This document shows positions 1 to 8,434 of a stretch of 64,000 nt of DNA, one piece after another. The stretch is from assembly GCF_000316625.1 (NCBI RefSeq), contig NC_019676.1, positions 607,001 to 671,000 of the forward strand, given 5' to 3'. The stretch is from Nostoc sp. PCC 7107 (lineage in GTDB: Bacteria; Cyanobacteriota; Cyanobacteriia; Cyanobacteriales; Nostocaceae). Below the pieces are notes generated by a model. That model saw nothing but the letters and a program-made list of their open reading frames with translations, did not search any database and was not told the DNA's origin. Numbering within the stretch: the first letter of the stretch is position 1; each line of letters begins with the position of its first letter. A program made the position numbers and the translations under genes.

Positions 1-2
1 GT

Positions 3-770
3 CAAATTCAAGTAGAAAGTGAGTTTGGCAAAGGGAGCAACTTTTGGTTTGAGGTGGAACTACCAGAATCTAAAGATTGGGCAAAAGTTTCTAGAGTAGT
101 TGAACAGGGAACTATTATTGGTTATCAAGGGCAAAAACGGAGCATTTTAATTGTTGATGATAAATGGGAAAATCGCTCAGTGATTGTCAATTTACTAGAA
201 CCAGTAGGATTTACTGTCATAGAAGCAAGTCATGGTAAAGAAGGATGGGAACAGGTAAATGCCTACAAACTAGACTTGATTATCACAGATTTAGTTATGC
301 CTGTGATGGATGGATTTGAGTTTATTAAAACTTTACGCCAATCTGGTCAATCTGAAGGGATGCCTGTGATTGCTTCATCTGCCAGTGTGTTTGCAATTGA
401 CGAATATAAAAGTATTGATATGGGTGCTAATGCTTTTTTGCCCAAGCCGATAGAAGCAGAAACACTTCTGGAACTACTGCGGCAATTTTTGCATCTAGAA
501 TGGTTATATGACAATCAAAAAAATACTATTAACAAACCAAAAATAGATAATTCAGATACTTTAGTTGATGTAATTCCTCCTGATAAAGAGGTTTTACAAA
601 AATTTTTAGAACTGGCACAAGACGGCGATATTCAAAAAATTTTAGAAATAGCTGAACAACTTGCAGCATCCGATCAGAAATTTAGCAATTTTACTAGGCA
701 TATCATTCAGTTAGCCAGCAATTTCCAACTCAAACGTTTGGAAACTTTTATTCAACAACAAATTCATTAA
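3..770 (+). CDS. Hybrid sensor histidine kinase, C-terminal part (cut by window edge)
   Basis: The frame is open from base 3, so this is the 3' end of a larger gene and not a free-standing regulator starting at the GTG at 54. The first visible residues (ESEFGKGSNFWFEVELP) match the end of a HATPase_c kinase domain. A receiver domain follows: acidic pair in ILIVDD, phospho-acceptor Asp in IITDLVMP, conserved Lys in FLPKP. The last ~75 residues form a helical tail like the one that often closes cyanobacterial hybrid kinases. The role would be autophosphorylation and internal phosphotransfer. The next gene, 31 bases downstream on the same strand, is another REC-containing kinase, so the two probably form one signalling operon. 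The input domain lies outside the window, so the signal is unknown. Confidence 0.88.
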   Translation, partial: QIQVESEFGKGSNFWFEVELPESKDWAKVSRVVEQGTIIGYQGQKRSILIVDDKWENRSVIVNLLEPVGFTVIEASHGKEGWEQVNAYKLDLIITDLVMPVMDGFEFIKTLRQSGQSEGMPVIASSASVFAIDEYKSIDMGANAFLPKPIEAETLLELLRQFLHLEWLYDNQKNTINKPKIDNSDTLVDVIPPDKEVLQKFLELAQDGDIQKILEIAEQLAASDQKFSNFTRHIIQLASNFQLKRLETFIQQQIH

Positions 771-801
771 TTCAGCCTAAATTTAATTTTTAAATTGCAT
801 C

Positions 802-2064
802 ATGAATAAGGTTTCAACTAACGGATTTATTTTGATTGTCGATGATAATCCGACCAATTTATCTGTCTTGTCGGAAGCGCTGGCTAGTGAGGGTTGGCGT
901 TTTAGAGTAGCAGTTGATGGCGAAAGTGCGATCGCTCAAGCCGAACGCAATCAACCAGAATTAATTTTACTTGATGTGCAAATGCCGGGCATTGACGGAT
1001 TTGAAACTTGTCGCCGCCTGAAAGCTAATCCCACAACACAAAATGTGCCGATTATTTTCACTACAGCTTTAGCTGATACGGAAAGCAAAATCAAAGGATT
1101 TTTTCTTGGTGCAGTAGATTATATCCCTAAACCCTTTGCCCAAGAGGAAGTGATTGCTAGAGTGCGCGTGCATTTACAACTCCAGCAATTGAATCAATCT
1201 TTAGAACAACAAGTGCGCGATCGCACCAATGCGTTGCAAAAAGCGCAAGTGCAACTGGTACAGCAAGAAAAACTCTCAACTTTAGGTGAGTTAATCGCCG
1301 GTATTGCCCATGAGATGAACAATCCTATCAGTTTTATCACCAACAATATCCCACCTTTACAGGAATACATCGACGCACTCACCGAGCTTCTCCAACTTTA
1401 TGAACAAGCGTATCCAACCCCAACAGCCAAAATCACTAGTTTTATTAAAAACCTGGATCTGAAATTTGTTCTGGAAGATATTGTCAAAATTTTAGGTTCA
1501 CTCCAGGTAGGCTCTGAACGCATTCAGCACCTTTCGACTTCACTCCGCAGCTTTTCGCGCTCGGATAGTGATACCAAATTAGCTGCTGATTTGCATTTAG
1601 GACTGGATAGTACACTGATGATTTTACAACACCGTTTGAAAGCTAATGGCGATCGCCCAGGGATTGAAGTTATGCGGTGTTATAGCAAATTACCTCATGT
1701 CAATTGCTATGTGGGAGAGATGAATCAAGTATTTATGAATCTTCTGGCTAACGCCATTGACGCTCTTGATGAAGCGATTATCCAAGGCAAAATGTGCGAT
1801 CGCATTCCTCAAATTAAGATTACAACAGAGGTCAATTCTCAACAAATGGCGGTAATTAAAATTGCTGACAATGGAATTGGCATTCCTGAACGACTCAAGC
1901 AACGCTTATTTGAACCTTTATTTACGACAAAGCCTGTAGGTAAAGGTACTGGACTTGGCTTATCCATCGCCCATCAGATTATTGTCGAAAAACACAACGG
2001 CACAATGGAAGTTCATTCTCAGGTGGGTAACGGCACTGAGTTTGCGATCGCAATTCCCATCTAA
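802..2064 (+). CDS. Response regulator / histidine kinase fusion (REC-HisKA-HATPase_c)
   Basis: This 420-residue cytoplasmic protein has an N-terminal receiver domain (acidic pair in LIVDDN, Asp58 in LILLDVQMP, Lys110 in IPKPF), a coiled-coil linker (about residues 125-160) and a kinase core. The H-box is GIAHEMNNP with His170. The N-box is NQVFMNLLANAIDAL, the G1 box is IADNGIGIP, and the G2 region contains GKGTGLGLSIA. All catalytic motifs are present, so it should be active. There is no sensor or membrane segment: input probably arrives as phosphate on its own REC domain, perhaps from the hybrid kinase encoded 31 bases upstream. This REC-first arrangement is common in Nostoc phosphorelays. 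Confidence 0.92.
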   Translation: MNKVSTNGFILIVDDNPTNLSVLSEALASEGWRFRVAVDGESAIAQAERNQPELILLDVQMPGIDGFETCRRLKANPTTQNVPIIFTTALADTESKIKGFFLGAVDYIPKPFAQEEVIARVRVHLQLQQLNQSLEQQVRDRTNALQKAQVQLVQQEKLSTLGELIAGIAHEMNNPISFITNNIPPLQEYIDALTELLQLYEQAYPTPTAKITSFIKNLDLKFVLEDIVKILGSLQVGSERIQHLSTSLRSFSRSDSDTKLAADLHLGLDSTLMILQHRLKANGDRPGIEVMRCYSKLPHVNCYVGEMNQVFMNLLANAIDALDEAIIQGKMCDRIPQIKITTEVNSQQMAVIKIADNGIGIPERLKQRLFEPLFTTKPVGKGTGLGLSIAHQIIVEKHNGTMEVHSQVGNGTEFAIAIPI

Positions 2065-2257
2065 AATGCCACGGTATACTCCTATTTAGTAGTTTACTAA
2101 AATGGTTTAAGCCAAAGGTATACCAAAACATTTGTAGTCGTAGACTATTTTTATACCGTGCGATCGCCTAAATAAATTAAATAATACTTCTTCAGAAATT
2201 TGCTGTTTTGAAATTGATGATTTAAAGTAGTGCTGAGTTTTTTGGAAATAATCATCA

Positions 2258-2413
2258 ATGACTACCTTAACTACAGAAAATCAAAAATCTGCCAAGCAGA
2301 AAAAACAGTCTTTTCCACGTACGGATATTGGTTCTCCCAAAGTTCCATTTCGCAAAACCAAAAAAATCAAGCAAGAACATGAGTTGCTCAGTGACTGGGA
2401 ACATGCCAGTTAA
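2258..2413 (+). CDS. Small basic protein, 51 residues, hypothetical
   Basis: An ATG at 2258 opens a 51-codon frame ending in TAA at 2411. The product is rich in Lys and Gln in the first half (TENQKSAKQKKQSFPRTD) and ends acidic (LLSDWEHAS). It has no signal peptide or membrane segment. The codon composition looks protein-like, and the stop lies 7 bases before the stop of the convergent gene on the other strand, which suits tight gene packing. I do not recognise a family. It could be a chance frame, since no clear Shine-Dalgarno sequence precedes it. Confidence 0.45.
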   Translation: MTTLTTENQKSAKQKKQSFPRTDIGSPKVPFRKTKKIKQEHELLSDWEHAS

Positions 2414-2420
2414 TTAATTG

Positions 2421-2978
2421 CTACTTAATACTCCACTGACACAATTGAGATACTGGTGTCATCCGAGGGCGATTGTATTGGTAAAATCCCTCAAGATTTA
2501 GTGAAGCTTTGCGATACAAAATCCAATTAGCACTATCCTCGTCAACATTGACGGTATTGAGAATATTTGCCTGACTAAGTGTTAAATGTTTTTCTGAATC
2601 CCAGTTAAATTCAGCAGCATCAGGTGTATTTTTCGGCGGAATATCCCACACTATACCTAGACCTTTGCCATTAATGCGATTGCCCTCTAATATCCCACGA
2701 ATACAAATAAATTGATCAGAGTGCGGATAGCCATAATAGCCATTCACTCGGTTTCTATTTTTAGTGAAATTAAAACAAACGCCTGCACCATCTCGCCAAT
2801 CTTGAGGATCGGGTTGACTACAAAATTGATATTGACCGTTTACTAAATTTGCAATGTTGACTGCTTGATTAGCAAGGCTAAGGTTTTGATCAAAAAGAAA
2901 TTTAACAGAAATCAGTGAACTTGCTAATAGGGTGACACAAACAACACCCATTGGTAAGAAATTGCTTATTTTCAGCAT
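2421..2978 (-). CDS. Secreted or membrane-anchored hypothetical protein
   Basis: This 185-residue protein begins with a hydrophobic segment (about residues 9-30, including VVCVTLLASSLISVKFLF), either an uncleaved signal anchor or a signal peptide. The rest is polar and has four Cys (in YQFCSQP, GVCFNF, FICIRG and SQLCQW) that could pair into disulfides in the periplasm. The middle resembles a small beta-rich domain (INGKGLGIVWDIPP). It is a single gene facing the two signalling genes. I do not recognise the family; export is inferred from the N-terminus and the cysteines. Confidence 0.75.
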   Translation of the reverse strand: MLKISNFLPMGVVCVTLLASSLISVKFLFDQNLSLANQAVNIANLVNGQYQFCSQPDPQDWRDGAGVCFNFTKNRNRVNGYYGYPHSDQFICIRGILEGNRINGKGLGIVWDIPPKNTPDAAEFNWDSEKHLTLSQANILNTVNVDEDSANWILYRKASLNLEGFYQYNRPRMTPVSQLCQWSIK

Positions 2979-3045
2979 AATCTCACCGCTATATTTCTGG
3001 GAAACAAGCTTTTAAAAGAATAAGTAACCACGCAAAATTAATTAC

Positions 3046-3120
3046 AGTCATTGCGAGCGCAGCGAAGCAATCCCAACCCTTGCGATTGCTACATTTCGCT
3101 GCGCTCCATTCGCAATGACA
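3046..3120. repeat. Imperfect inverted repeat (MITE/REP-like)
   Basis: The left arm reads GTCATTGCGAGCGCAGCGAA and the right arm is nearly its reverse complement (TTCGCTGCGCTCCATTCGCAATGAC). Together they form a long hairpin of about 75 bases in the gap upstream of the secreted-protein gene. GTCATTGCGAGC-type palindromes are widely dispersed in bacterial genomes, so this is probably a non-coding mobile or REP-type repeat. Confidence 0.75.
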
Positions 3121-3151
3121 TTGTGTAATTAATTATGTTTAACTACTTATT

Positions 3152-3300
3152 TATAGCGGTAGTCAGATATGTTAGGACAATTTGAAAGCTTGAATGCCAG
3201 GAATAATCAGACTTTTCTTCCTGCCTCTCCGCAGTCGCTACAACGGGGGGAACCCCCGCAACGCGCGGCTCTCTGCCTCCTGCCTTCTGCCTTCTGCTAT
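3152..3300. repeat. Dispersed repeat, copy 1 (contains a nested insert)
   Basis: This stretch (TATAGCGGTAGTC ... AAGCTTGAATGCCAGGAATA ... GCCTTCTGCCTTCTGCTAT) has a second copy at 25512-25608. The outer parts match closely. This copy carries about 50 extra bases (around 3226-3275) that include a GGGGGGAACCCCC palindrome, which looks like one repeat inserted into another. The copy ends in GCCTTCT heptamers (STRR type). An open frame across it is not a credible gene. Confidence 0.8.
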
Positions 3301-3314
3301 AAATTAACTAATCT

Positions 3315-3428
3315 CTACACGACTGGAGCCGCAGCAACTACCATCAAAAGTATGAGTGCCAACATCAAAACGATCAGTTTGACAATTAGGTATGTTGTAG
3401 GATCAGAAAGTGGAAAATCGCTAAACAT
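3315..3428 (-). CDS. Tiny single-pass membrane protein, 37 residues
   Basis: Read on the minus strand, ATG at 3428-3426 opens a 37-codon frame ending in TAG at 3315. A strong Shine-Dalgarno sequence (GGAGGTG) sits 4 bases before the ATG. The product has a short polar start (MFSDFPLSDPTTY) and then one long hydrophobic helix (about residues 14-37, with KLIVLMLALILLMVV), ending at the membrane. It resembles in size and shape the small subunits of cyanobacterial photosystem, cytochrome b6f or NDH-1 complexes, but it does not match any I know (PsbM, PsbX, PetN, PsaM and others were compared from memory). The function is unknown. Confidence 0.6.
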   Translation of the reverse strand: MFSDFPLSDPTTYLIVKLIVLMLALILLMVVAAAPVV

Positions 3429-3568
3429 AAGACACCTCCAATTGCTATCTTTGCAAAGTTACTTGAGGCGATGAATTGTATTGAGAAATTTGTTGTCTAT
3501 ATCTATATTGTCTCTCAAAATCTGCTGCCGATAGGGTTATGTAATTATAGGTAACATTTCTGTTTAGC

Positions 3569-4234
3569 CTATAAAGGCGTGAGCGAGGTTTGGAGTTGAC
3601 TCGCAGCGATCGCAATTCCCTGTGGTAAAATTCGGTGTTCTTGAATTTGAATCCGGGCGTGGAGTGTCTCTGGCGTATCTTCTGGAAATACTGGCACAGC
3701 AGCTTGAATTAATATCGGGCCGCTGTCAACTTCTAAACAAACTAAATGCACTGTACAACCAGTAATTGTTACCTTAGCTTGCAAAGCTTGTTCCACAGCG
3801 TGAAGCCCTTTAAAACTCGGTAACAAACTAGGATGAATATTAATCATTCTGTGAGGAAAAGCATCAATTAACACAGATGTCACCAGTCGCATCCAACCAG
3901 CTAAAATCACCAAATCAACATCATGCTGGCGCAAAGTCTGGACAATTTTTCTATCCAAAGCTTCTCGATTTTTATATTCGCGGTGATTTAATAAAACGGT
4001 TTCTATCCCAAGACTAGCGGCTCGAATTGCTGCTTTCGCACCTGGATTATTGTAAATTAGAACTGGAATTTGGGCATTAATTTGCCCATTTTCAATAGCT
4101 TTGGCAACTGCTGCAAAATTGCTACCATTCCCCGAAGCCAGAACACCTAGTTTAATAGGAGTCTCACTAGATGATAGGCGATCGCTAATAACGGGAGAAA
4201 CCAAGCTAAAGGTAGAATCAGGGCGAAAGGTCAT
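3569..4234 (-). CDS. purN: Phosphoribosylglycinamide formyltransferase
   Basis: GAR transformylase, the third step of purine synthesis, transfers a formyl group from 10-formyl-THF to GAR. Seen in the 221 residues: the phosphate-binding loop LASGNGSNF near residues 33-41, the core LVILAGWMRL, the catalytic motif MINIHPSLLPSFKG with Asn and His, and the catalytic Asp in EVDSGPILIQ. The protein carries about 27 extra N-terminal residues compared with E. coli PurN (212 residues in total there), which is usual in cyanobacteria. Its start lies only 25 bases from the divergent permease gene, so at least one promoter must lie inside a neighbouring coding region. Confidence 0.95.
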   Translation of the reverse strand: MTFRPDSTFSLVSPVISDRLSSSETPIKLGVLASGNGSNFAAVAKAIENGQINAQIPVLIYNNPGAKAAIRAASLGIETVLLNHREYKNREALDRKIVQTLRQHDVDLVILAGWMRLVTSVLIDAFPHRMINIHPSLLPSFKGLHAVEQALQAKVTITGCTVHLVCLEVDSGPILIQAAVPVFPEDTPETLHARIQIQEHRILPQGIAIAASQLQTSLTPL

Positions 4235-4259
4235 AACAGCAACAAGGGAAAATTAATAG

Positions 4260-5144
4260 ATGCCAAAAATCTATAGTAATAAATCGTGGTTAGATAATGA
4301 TACATTTGCCGCTTGGACTTTTCTTGCGCCCGCACTAATTTTATTAGGTATTTTTGTAATTTGGCCGATCGCCTATTTGTTTTATCTCAGTTTCACGGCT
4401 GGTAGTTTTACATCCACCGGTACTTATTGGGTAGGTTTAAAAAACTACTGGCGCTTACTACTTAACCCAGATTTTTTGCAAGTTCTGGGTAACACCATCT
4501 ATTTTACCCTCGCTACTGTCATCCCCAGCTTAATTATTCCTTTGGGATTAGCAGTGTTATTAAATCGTTCTCTAGCTTTGCGAGGAATGTTAAGAAGTGC
4601 TTATTTTTTACCCTCTATCATTTCTCTAGTAGCGGCTGGTTTAGGATTTCGTTGGCTGTTTCAAACTACTGGCCCTGTCAACGCATTTTTACATTTATTT
4701 GGTATTGCACCCATTCCTTGGCTAGGCGATACATTTTGGGCAATGCCTGTTTTAATTATTTTGAGCATTTGGAAACAATTAGGCTTTAATATGGTTGTCT
4801 TTTTAGCCGGGTTGCAAGCAATTCCCCCCAGCCGTTATGAAGCAGCCGAATTAGATGGTGCAAATGCTTGGCAACAATTTTGGTATGTTACCTTACCAGG
4901 ATTACGCCCTACTTTAATTTTCGCTACAGTCACCACAGCAATTTTTACATTACGCAGTTTTGAGCAAGTTTACGTGATGACTGGTGGCGGCCCTTTAAAT
5001 TCTACTAATTTATTGGTTTACTACATTTATCAAGAAGCTTTTGGTCAATTTGATTTTGGTTATGCGGCGGCGGCGGCTATAGTTTTGTTAGCTGTAACTT
5101 TAGTTTTTGTATATTTTCAGTTACAGACTTGGGGCGAAGAATAA
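4260..5144 (+). CDS. Carbohydrate ABC transporter permease (MalF/UgpA type)
   Basis: This inner-membrane permease of 294 residues has six predicted helices. The first is LAPALILLGIFVIWPIAYLF, about residues 20-40. The conserved EAA loop that docks the ATPase is present (EAAELDGANAWQQFWYVTLP, about residues 195-215), and the C-terminal pattern MTGGGPLNST is typical of sugar permeases. It belongs to the MalF/UgpA family. No second permease, ATPase or sugar-binding protein lies nearby, so its partners must be encoded elsewhere. The substrate cannot be read from the sequence; glucosides, disaccharides and glycerol-phosphate are all possible. Confidence 0.9.
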   Translation: MPKIYSNKSWLDNDTFAAWTFLAPALILLGIFVIWPIAYLFYLSFTAGSFTSTGTYWVGLKNYWRLLLNPDFLQVLGNTIYFTLATVIPSLIIPLGLAVLLNRSLALRGMLRSAYFLPSIISLVAAGLGFRWLFQTTGPVNAFLHLFGIAPIPWLGDTFWAMPVLIILSIWKQLGFNMVVFLAGLQAIPPSRYEAAELDGANAWQQFWYVTLPGLRPTLIFATVTTAIFTLRSFEQVYVMTGGGPLNSTNLLVYYIYQEAFGQFDFGYAAAAAIVLLAVTLVFVYFQLQTWGEE

Positions 5145-5170
5145 TTATTTTTATTAGTGATTAACTAGAT

Positions 5171-5195
5171 AGCCGATTTTTTGAAGAAGTCGGCT
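5171..5195 (+). terminator. Possible hairpin after the sugar permease gene
   Basis: AGCCGA and TCGGCT pair around a 13-base loop 26 bases after the permease stop. No clean T-run follows, so termination activity is doubtful. Confidence 0.3.
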
Positions 5196-5397
5196 AACTT
5201 TATCTGCATATTATGAATATTTCCTGACATAAATCAGCATTTTTTGTTGTAAAAAACACACTTTGAGCCGATTTTGCGTGAATTTTCCAAATATTGTAAA
5301 TTTCTCATTCAGCTAATTATCTGGATTGGTGTAATCTCGATATACAGTGCCTCTGACAATTGAGCTTTGCAATTATTGACACTCTGAGGTGAGTACC

Positions 5398-6012
5398 ATG
5401 AGAAGTTTTGCTGATGTGCAAGAATTAGTCTCTAGCCAAATTACCGAAAAATGTTGGCAGCAGCAGGATTTCAGTGGATGTGATTTGCAGGGAATCGAGT
5501 TAAAAGAATTAAATTTAAGTGGTGCTAACTTTCGAGGAGCAAATTTAAACTGTGCTAATTTATCAGGTTCTATTTTGACTGATACGGATTTAAGTGAAGC
5601 AGATTTAACACAAGCAAATTTGAGTCATGCTGATTTAAGTTATGCAAATTTGTGTGGGTCTTATTTATGGCGATCGCAATGTAGCTATAGTAACTTTTGG
5701 GGAGCTTCTTTGTGTGGTTCAGATTTCACAGAAGCAGACTTGAGTTATGCTCAATTGATTGAAGCCTCTTTAATCGAAGCCAAATTAATCAGAGCTAATC
5801 TTCAAGAAGCTAGTCTCTGTGGCGCAATCTTATTGGAAGCTGATTTAACCGAAGCAAATTTAAATGGTGCAGACTTGACATGGACTAATTTAACTAAGGC
5901 AAATTTGTTAAATGCTAATCTTTGGGAGACAAAAATAATTTATAGCAAGCTCAGAGATACAATGATGCCTGAAGGGACAATTTATAAACCTGACATAATT
6001 ATTATCAATTAA
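5398..6012 (+). CDS. Pentapeptide repeat protein
   Basis: This 204-residue protein consists almost entirely of tandem A(D/N)LXX repeats (for example GANFRGANLNCANLSGS and ADLTEANLNGADLTWTNL), which fold into a right-handed quadrilateral beta-helix. I place the start at ATG 5398 because GAGGTGAG lies 5 bases upstream; a GTG nine bases earlier overlaps that ribosome-binding site. There is no signal peptide, so it is probably cytoplasmic. Cyanobacteria carry many such proteins of mostly unknown function; a few have been linked to gyrase protection or heterocyst glycolipid deposition. The repeat run breaks once near LWRSQCSYSNFWG (about residues 85-97), which still keeps the five-residue period. 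Confidence 0.9.
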   Translation: MRSFADVQELVSSQITEKCWQQQDFSGCDLQGIELKELNLSGANFRGANLNCANLSGSILTDTDLSEADLTQANLSHADLSYANLCGSYLWRSQCSYSNFWGASLCGSDFTEADLSYAQLIEASLIEAKLIRANLQEASLCGAILLEADLTEANLNGADLTWTNLTKANLLNANLWETKIIYSKLRDTMMPEGTIYKPDIIIIN

Positions 6013-6032
6013 TGTATTTGCTAAAAGTTTTC

Positions 6033-6086
6033 AACCCGCGTAGGCGGGTTTTGTTTGTTTAGCCTGCGACTTCAGTCGCTAAGGCT
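6033..6086 (+). terminator. Double hairpin, terminator-like repeat
   Basis: Two perfect hairpins stand in series. The first (AACCCGC, 3-4 base loop, GCGGGTT, 6033-6050) is followed by TTGTTTGTTT. The second is AGCCT-GCGACT-TC-AGTCGC-TAAGGCT (6061-6086). The first can end transcription of the pentapeptide gene. The same pair of palindromes recurs in Nostoc genomes, so it is also a dispersed repeat. Confidence 0.65.
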
Positions 6087-6108
6087 TCTTGATAATCACA
6101 GGAATTTA

Positions 6109-7428
6109 TTAAATATCTAACACCAATCTAGAACTACCGGGTTGAGAAATACAAATTAACACTTCACCTTCATCAGTTGCTGCACTTGGTTCTTCTTGAT
6201 AAGCAACTTCACCTTCGCGGATTTTACATATACAAGTCCCGCAAACTCCTACACGACAACTAAAAGGTGGATTAATATCATTAGCTTCAGCAAATTCTAA
6301 AATAGTACCATCACTAGGTTGCCATGTTAAAGTTTTTCCAGATTTTGCAAAGACAATTTCGGCAAATTCTTCACCTTGAGTTGCGGTTTGAGTTGGTTTT
6401 TCCGACTCACTTTTCATTGCTTTACCGAAAGATTCAAAGTAGACTTTATTATTAGCTACTCCCGCTGCTTTTAGCCCTTCAGTAACAGATTGAATAAATG
6501 GAGTAGAACCACACAAGAAATATTCAGCTTCTTGTATAGATAACTCCTGAATTAAAGCCGCATCAACATAACCAACACTATGATATCTACCTGTATCTTC
6601 TAGCTTGGGGCGACTGTAGCGAATATGTACATTTAAATTAGGGTTTTGTTGGGCTATTTCCATTACTTCATCTTGAAAAGCATGGAAGTCACTATCTCTA
6701 GCACCATGTATAAACCAAATAGGACGCTGAGGATTGAGACGAGTACAAGCTTTTGCCATACTAATCATCGGCGTAATTCCCACACCATTGCTAATCAAGA
6801 CTGCGGGGGTAGATTTATGCACATCCAAAGCAAATTTACCATTTGGTGGTTTGGCGGGAATAACTGAACCTTCATGAATGCGATCGTGCATAAAGTTAGA
6901 TGCTATACCAGGCATAACATCTAATCCATTTGGTGCAAGTTCCCGCTTAATTGAGAGACGATAGTATTCACAAGTTTTAGAATAATCGGAAAGTGAATAA
7001 GTTCTAATTACAGGCTTATTTTGTCCGGTAATATCTAATTTAATAGTCAAAAATTGTCCTGGTTGAAAGTTAGGAATTTCACCTTTATCTTCCGGTTGCA
7101 AATAAAAAGATGTGATTTCTTCGCTTTCTTTTACCTTCCGCACAACCACAAAGTTTCGCCAATCTTGCCAAACATCACTATCTAATGTTTTGATGTCTGG
7201 AGTGGAGTCATTTTCACTTGCCTTATTAGTATAAATTAAGCCAAATACTGCACCAGCTACAGCCCCAAATATAGAGGAATAGACACCAAGTTGATAGGCG
7301 GATTTATCTTTGGGATTGTTGACTCCAATGACAATAGCCGTAGATAAAGTAACTACTGAGCAAACTGTAGCAGCTGTGGCAACACTTCTAACTAATGGAT
7401 TGTTAATTCTTCCCAGACTTTCCAGCAT
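6109..7428 (-). CDS. Membrane-anchored flavin reductase with C-terminal 2Fe-2S domain
   Basis: The 439-residue protein contains, in order: two hydrophobic segments (about residues 15-35 and 48-66); an FAD-binding ferredoxin-reductase domain (RTYSLSDYS, where RxYS binds FAD); an NAD(P)-binding domain (LISNGVGITPMISM and YFLCGSTPF); and a plant-type 2Fe-2S ferredoxin domain (CRVGVCGTCICKI plus LICISQP, giving the four Cys ligands). The reductase part resembles flavohaemoglobin without its globin. It should move electrons from NAD(P)H through FAD and the cluster to an unknown acceptor at a membrane. The gene lies 172 bases downstream of fraE on the same strand, so co-transcription is possible but not shown. 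Confidence 0.88.
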   Translation of the reverse strand: MLESLGRINNPLVRSVATAATVCSVVTLSTAIVIGVNNPKDKSAYQLGVYSSIFGAVAGAVFGLIYTNKASENDSTPDIKTLDSDVWQDWRNFVVVRKVKESEEITSFYLQPEDKGEIPNFQPGQFLTIKLDITGQNKPVIRTYSLSDYSKTCEYYRLSIKRELAPNGLDVMPGIASNFMHDRIHEGSVIPAKPPNGKFALDVHKSTPAVLISNGVGITPMISMAKACTRLNPQRPIWFIHGARDSDFHAFQDEVMEIAQQNPNLNVHIRYSRPKLEDTGRYHSVGYVDAALIQELSIQEAEYFLCGSTPFIQSVTEGLKAAGVANNKVYFESFGKAMKSESEKPTQTATQGEEFAEIVFAKSGKTLTWQPSDGTILEFAEANDINPPFSCRVGVCGTCICKIREGEVAYQEEPSAATDEGEVLICISQPGSSRLVLDI

Positions 7429-7600
7429 TGTTGTTTCCTACCTAATACTTTTAGTTATGTTGGTATTTACCTGCGAAGATTCTGGTTTCAGCCATATTAC
7501 TGAAAGGTTATCTGCATCCTACCCTTCGTTTTTATTCCTATTTGGTCTCTTTAGATTTCCTTTAGAAAGAAGCACTGAATTAATTAAGAATTACGAATCT

Positions 7601-8413
7601 TTAAAACTCCCGCTTTGAGAAAACAAAACTAGCGATCGCCAACAGAAAAATGCTATAAAGTACACCGTAGCCTGCATTTGTGATTAACAAACCGGCATCA
7701 GGTAAGGCTTGCATTCCATAAACAGCATCATTTTTTAAATCTAAGCGAGATAAATCTGGCAAAACGAGATACATCCCTTGGGTAATGCCTTCCATCGTAG
7801 AATTTCGACTCAAACGACCCAATTTAACTAAATCTTGTGTGATATTCCCCATTAAATACACAGCAAAAGTTAAAGTTATCGCCAACAAAGAATTTGTAAA
7901 CACACCCAATGTAATAGCCACAGCATTGATTAAAGATAACTGTAAAAACAAAAAAACTGCGGCAATTACAATACTGAGTGTGGGATGAGGAATATTCTCT
8001 AGCTGTAAAAAGCCTAGATAAATAGCTGTCATTGTAGCTATTAAAACAGCTAAAACTGCTGACAAGCCCAAGAACTTGCCAGCAATAATTTCGCTGCGGC
8101 TAACTGGTTTAGCAATTAACACCAAAATAGTGCGTTTATCAATTTCTTTTTTAAGCAGTCCCGTACCTACGAATACAGCGATAATTAAGGTAATGACACT
8201 CATAGCCACTATCCCAAAGTCTAGCAAAATTTTATCTTCATTCGTAGCAGAAAATTCCGGTAATGCTCGCCCAGCGATCGCTAAAATCAAAGTATAAAAT
8301 CCAATCACATATAAAATGCGATCGCGCACTACTTCTTGAAATACATTCTTGGCAATTATCAAGGTTCTCATTGGTTTTAAAAAGTGCTGAATGCTGAGTT
8401 GTTTTTGATACAA
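7601..8413 (-). CDS. fraE: ABC-2 type permease FraE, filament integrity
   Basis: This 270-residue integral membrane protein has a core pattern of ABC-2/NosY permeases (ILVLIAKPVSRSEIIAGKFLG) and about six hydrophobic segments. Identity rests on order and size: it is the third gene of a minus-strand run whose first two products are 180 and 343 residues, exactly the layout of fraC-fraD-fraE in Anabaena PCC 7120. There, FraE is needed for long filaments and heterocyst function. The start is a TTG at 8413: AGGAGG lies 10 bases upstream (8429-8424), whereas the first internal ATG (8371) has no such site. The gene follows fraD by 21 bases. Confidence 0.88.
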   Translation of the reverse strand: MYQKQLSIQHFLKPMRTLIIAKNVFQEVVRDRILYVIGFYTLILAIAGRALPEFSATNEDKILLDFGIVAMSVITLIIAVFVGTGLLKKEIDKRTILVLIAKPVSRSEIIAGKFLGLSAVLAVLIATMTAIYLGFLQLENIPHPTLSIVIAAVFLFLQLSLINAVAITLGVFTNSLLAITLTFAVYLMGNITQDLVKLGRLSRNSTMEGITQGMYLVLPDLSRLDLKNDAVYGMQALPDAGLLITNAGYGVLYSIFLLAIASFVFSKREF

Positions 8414-8434
8414 ATTCCCTTTTCCTCCTATTTC

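Noticed and set aside
3169-3474. Plus-strand frame of 101 codons
   Set aside because: It runs through a dispersed repeat and a palindrome and overlaps the better-supported 37-codon frame on the other strand; its product is low-complexity at the start and has no family resemblance.
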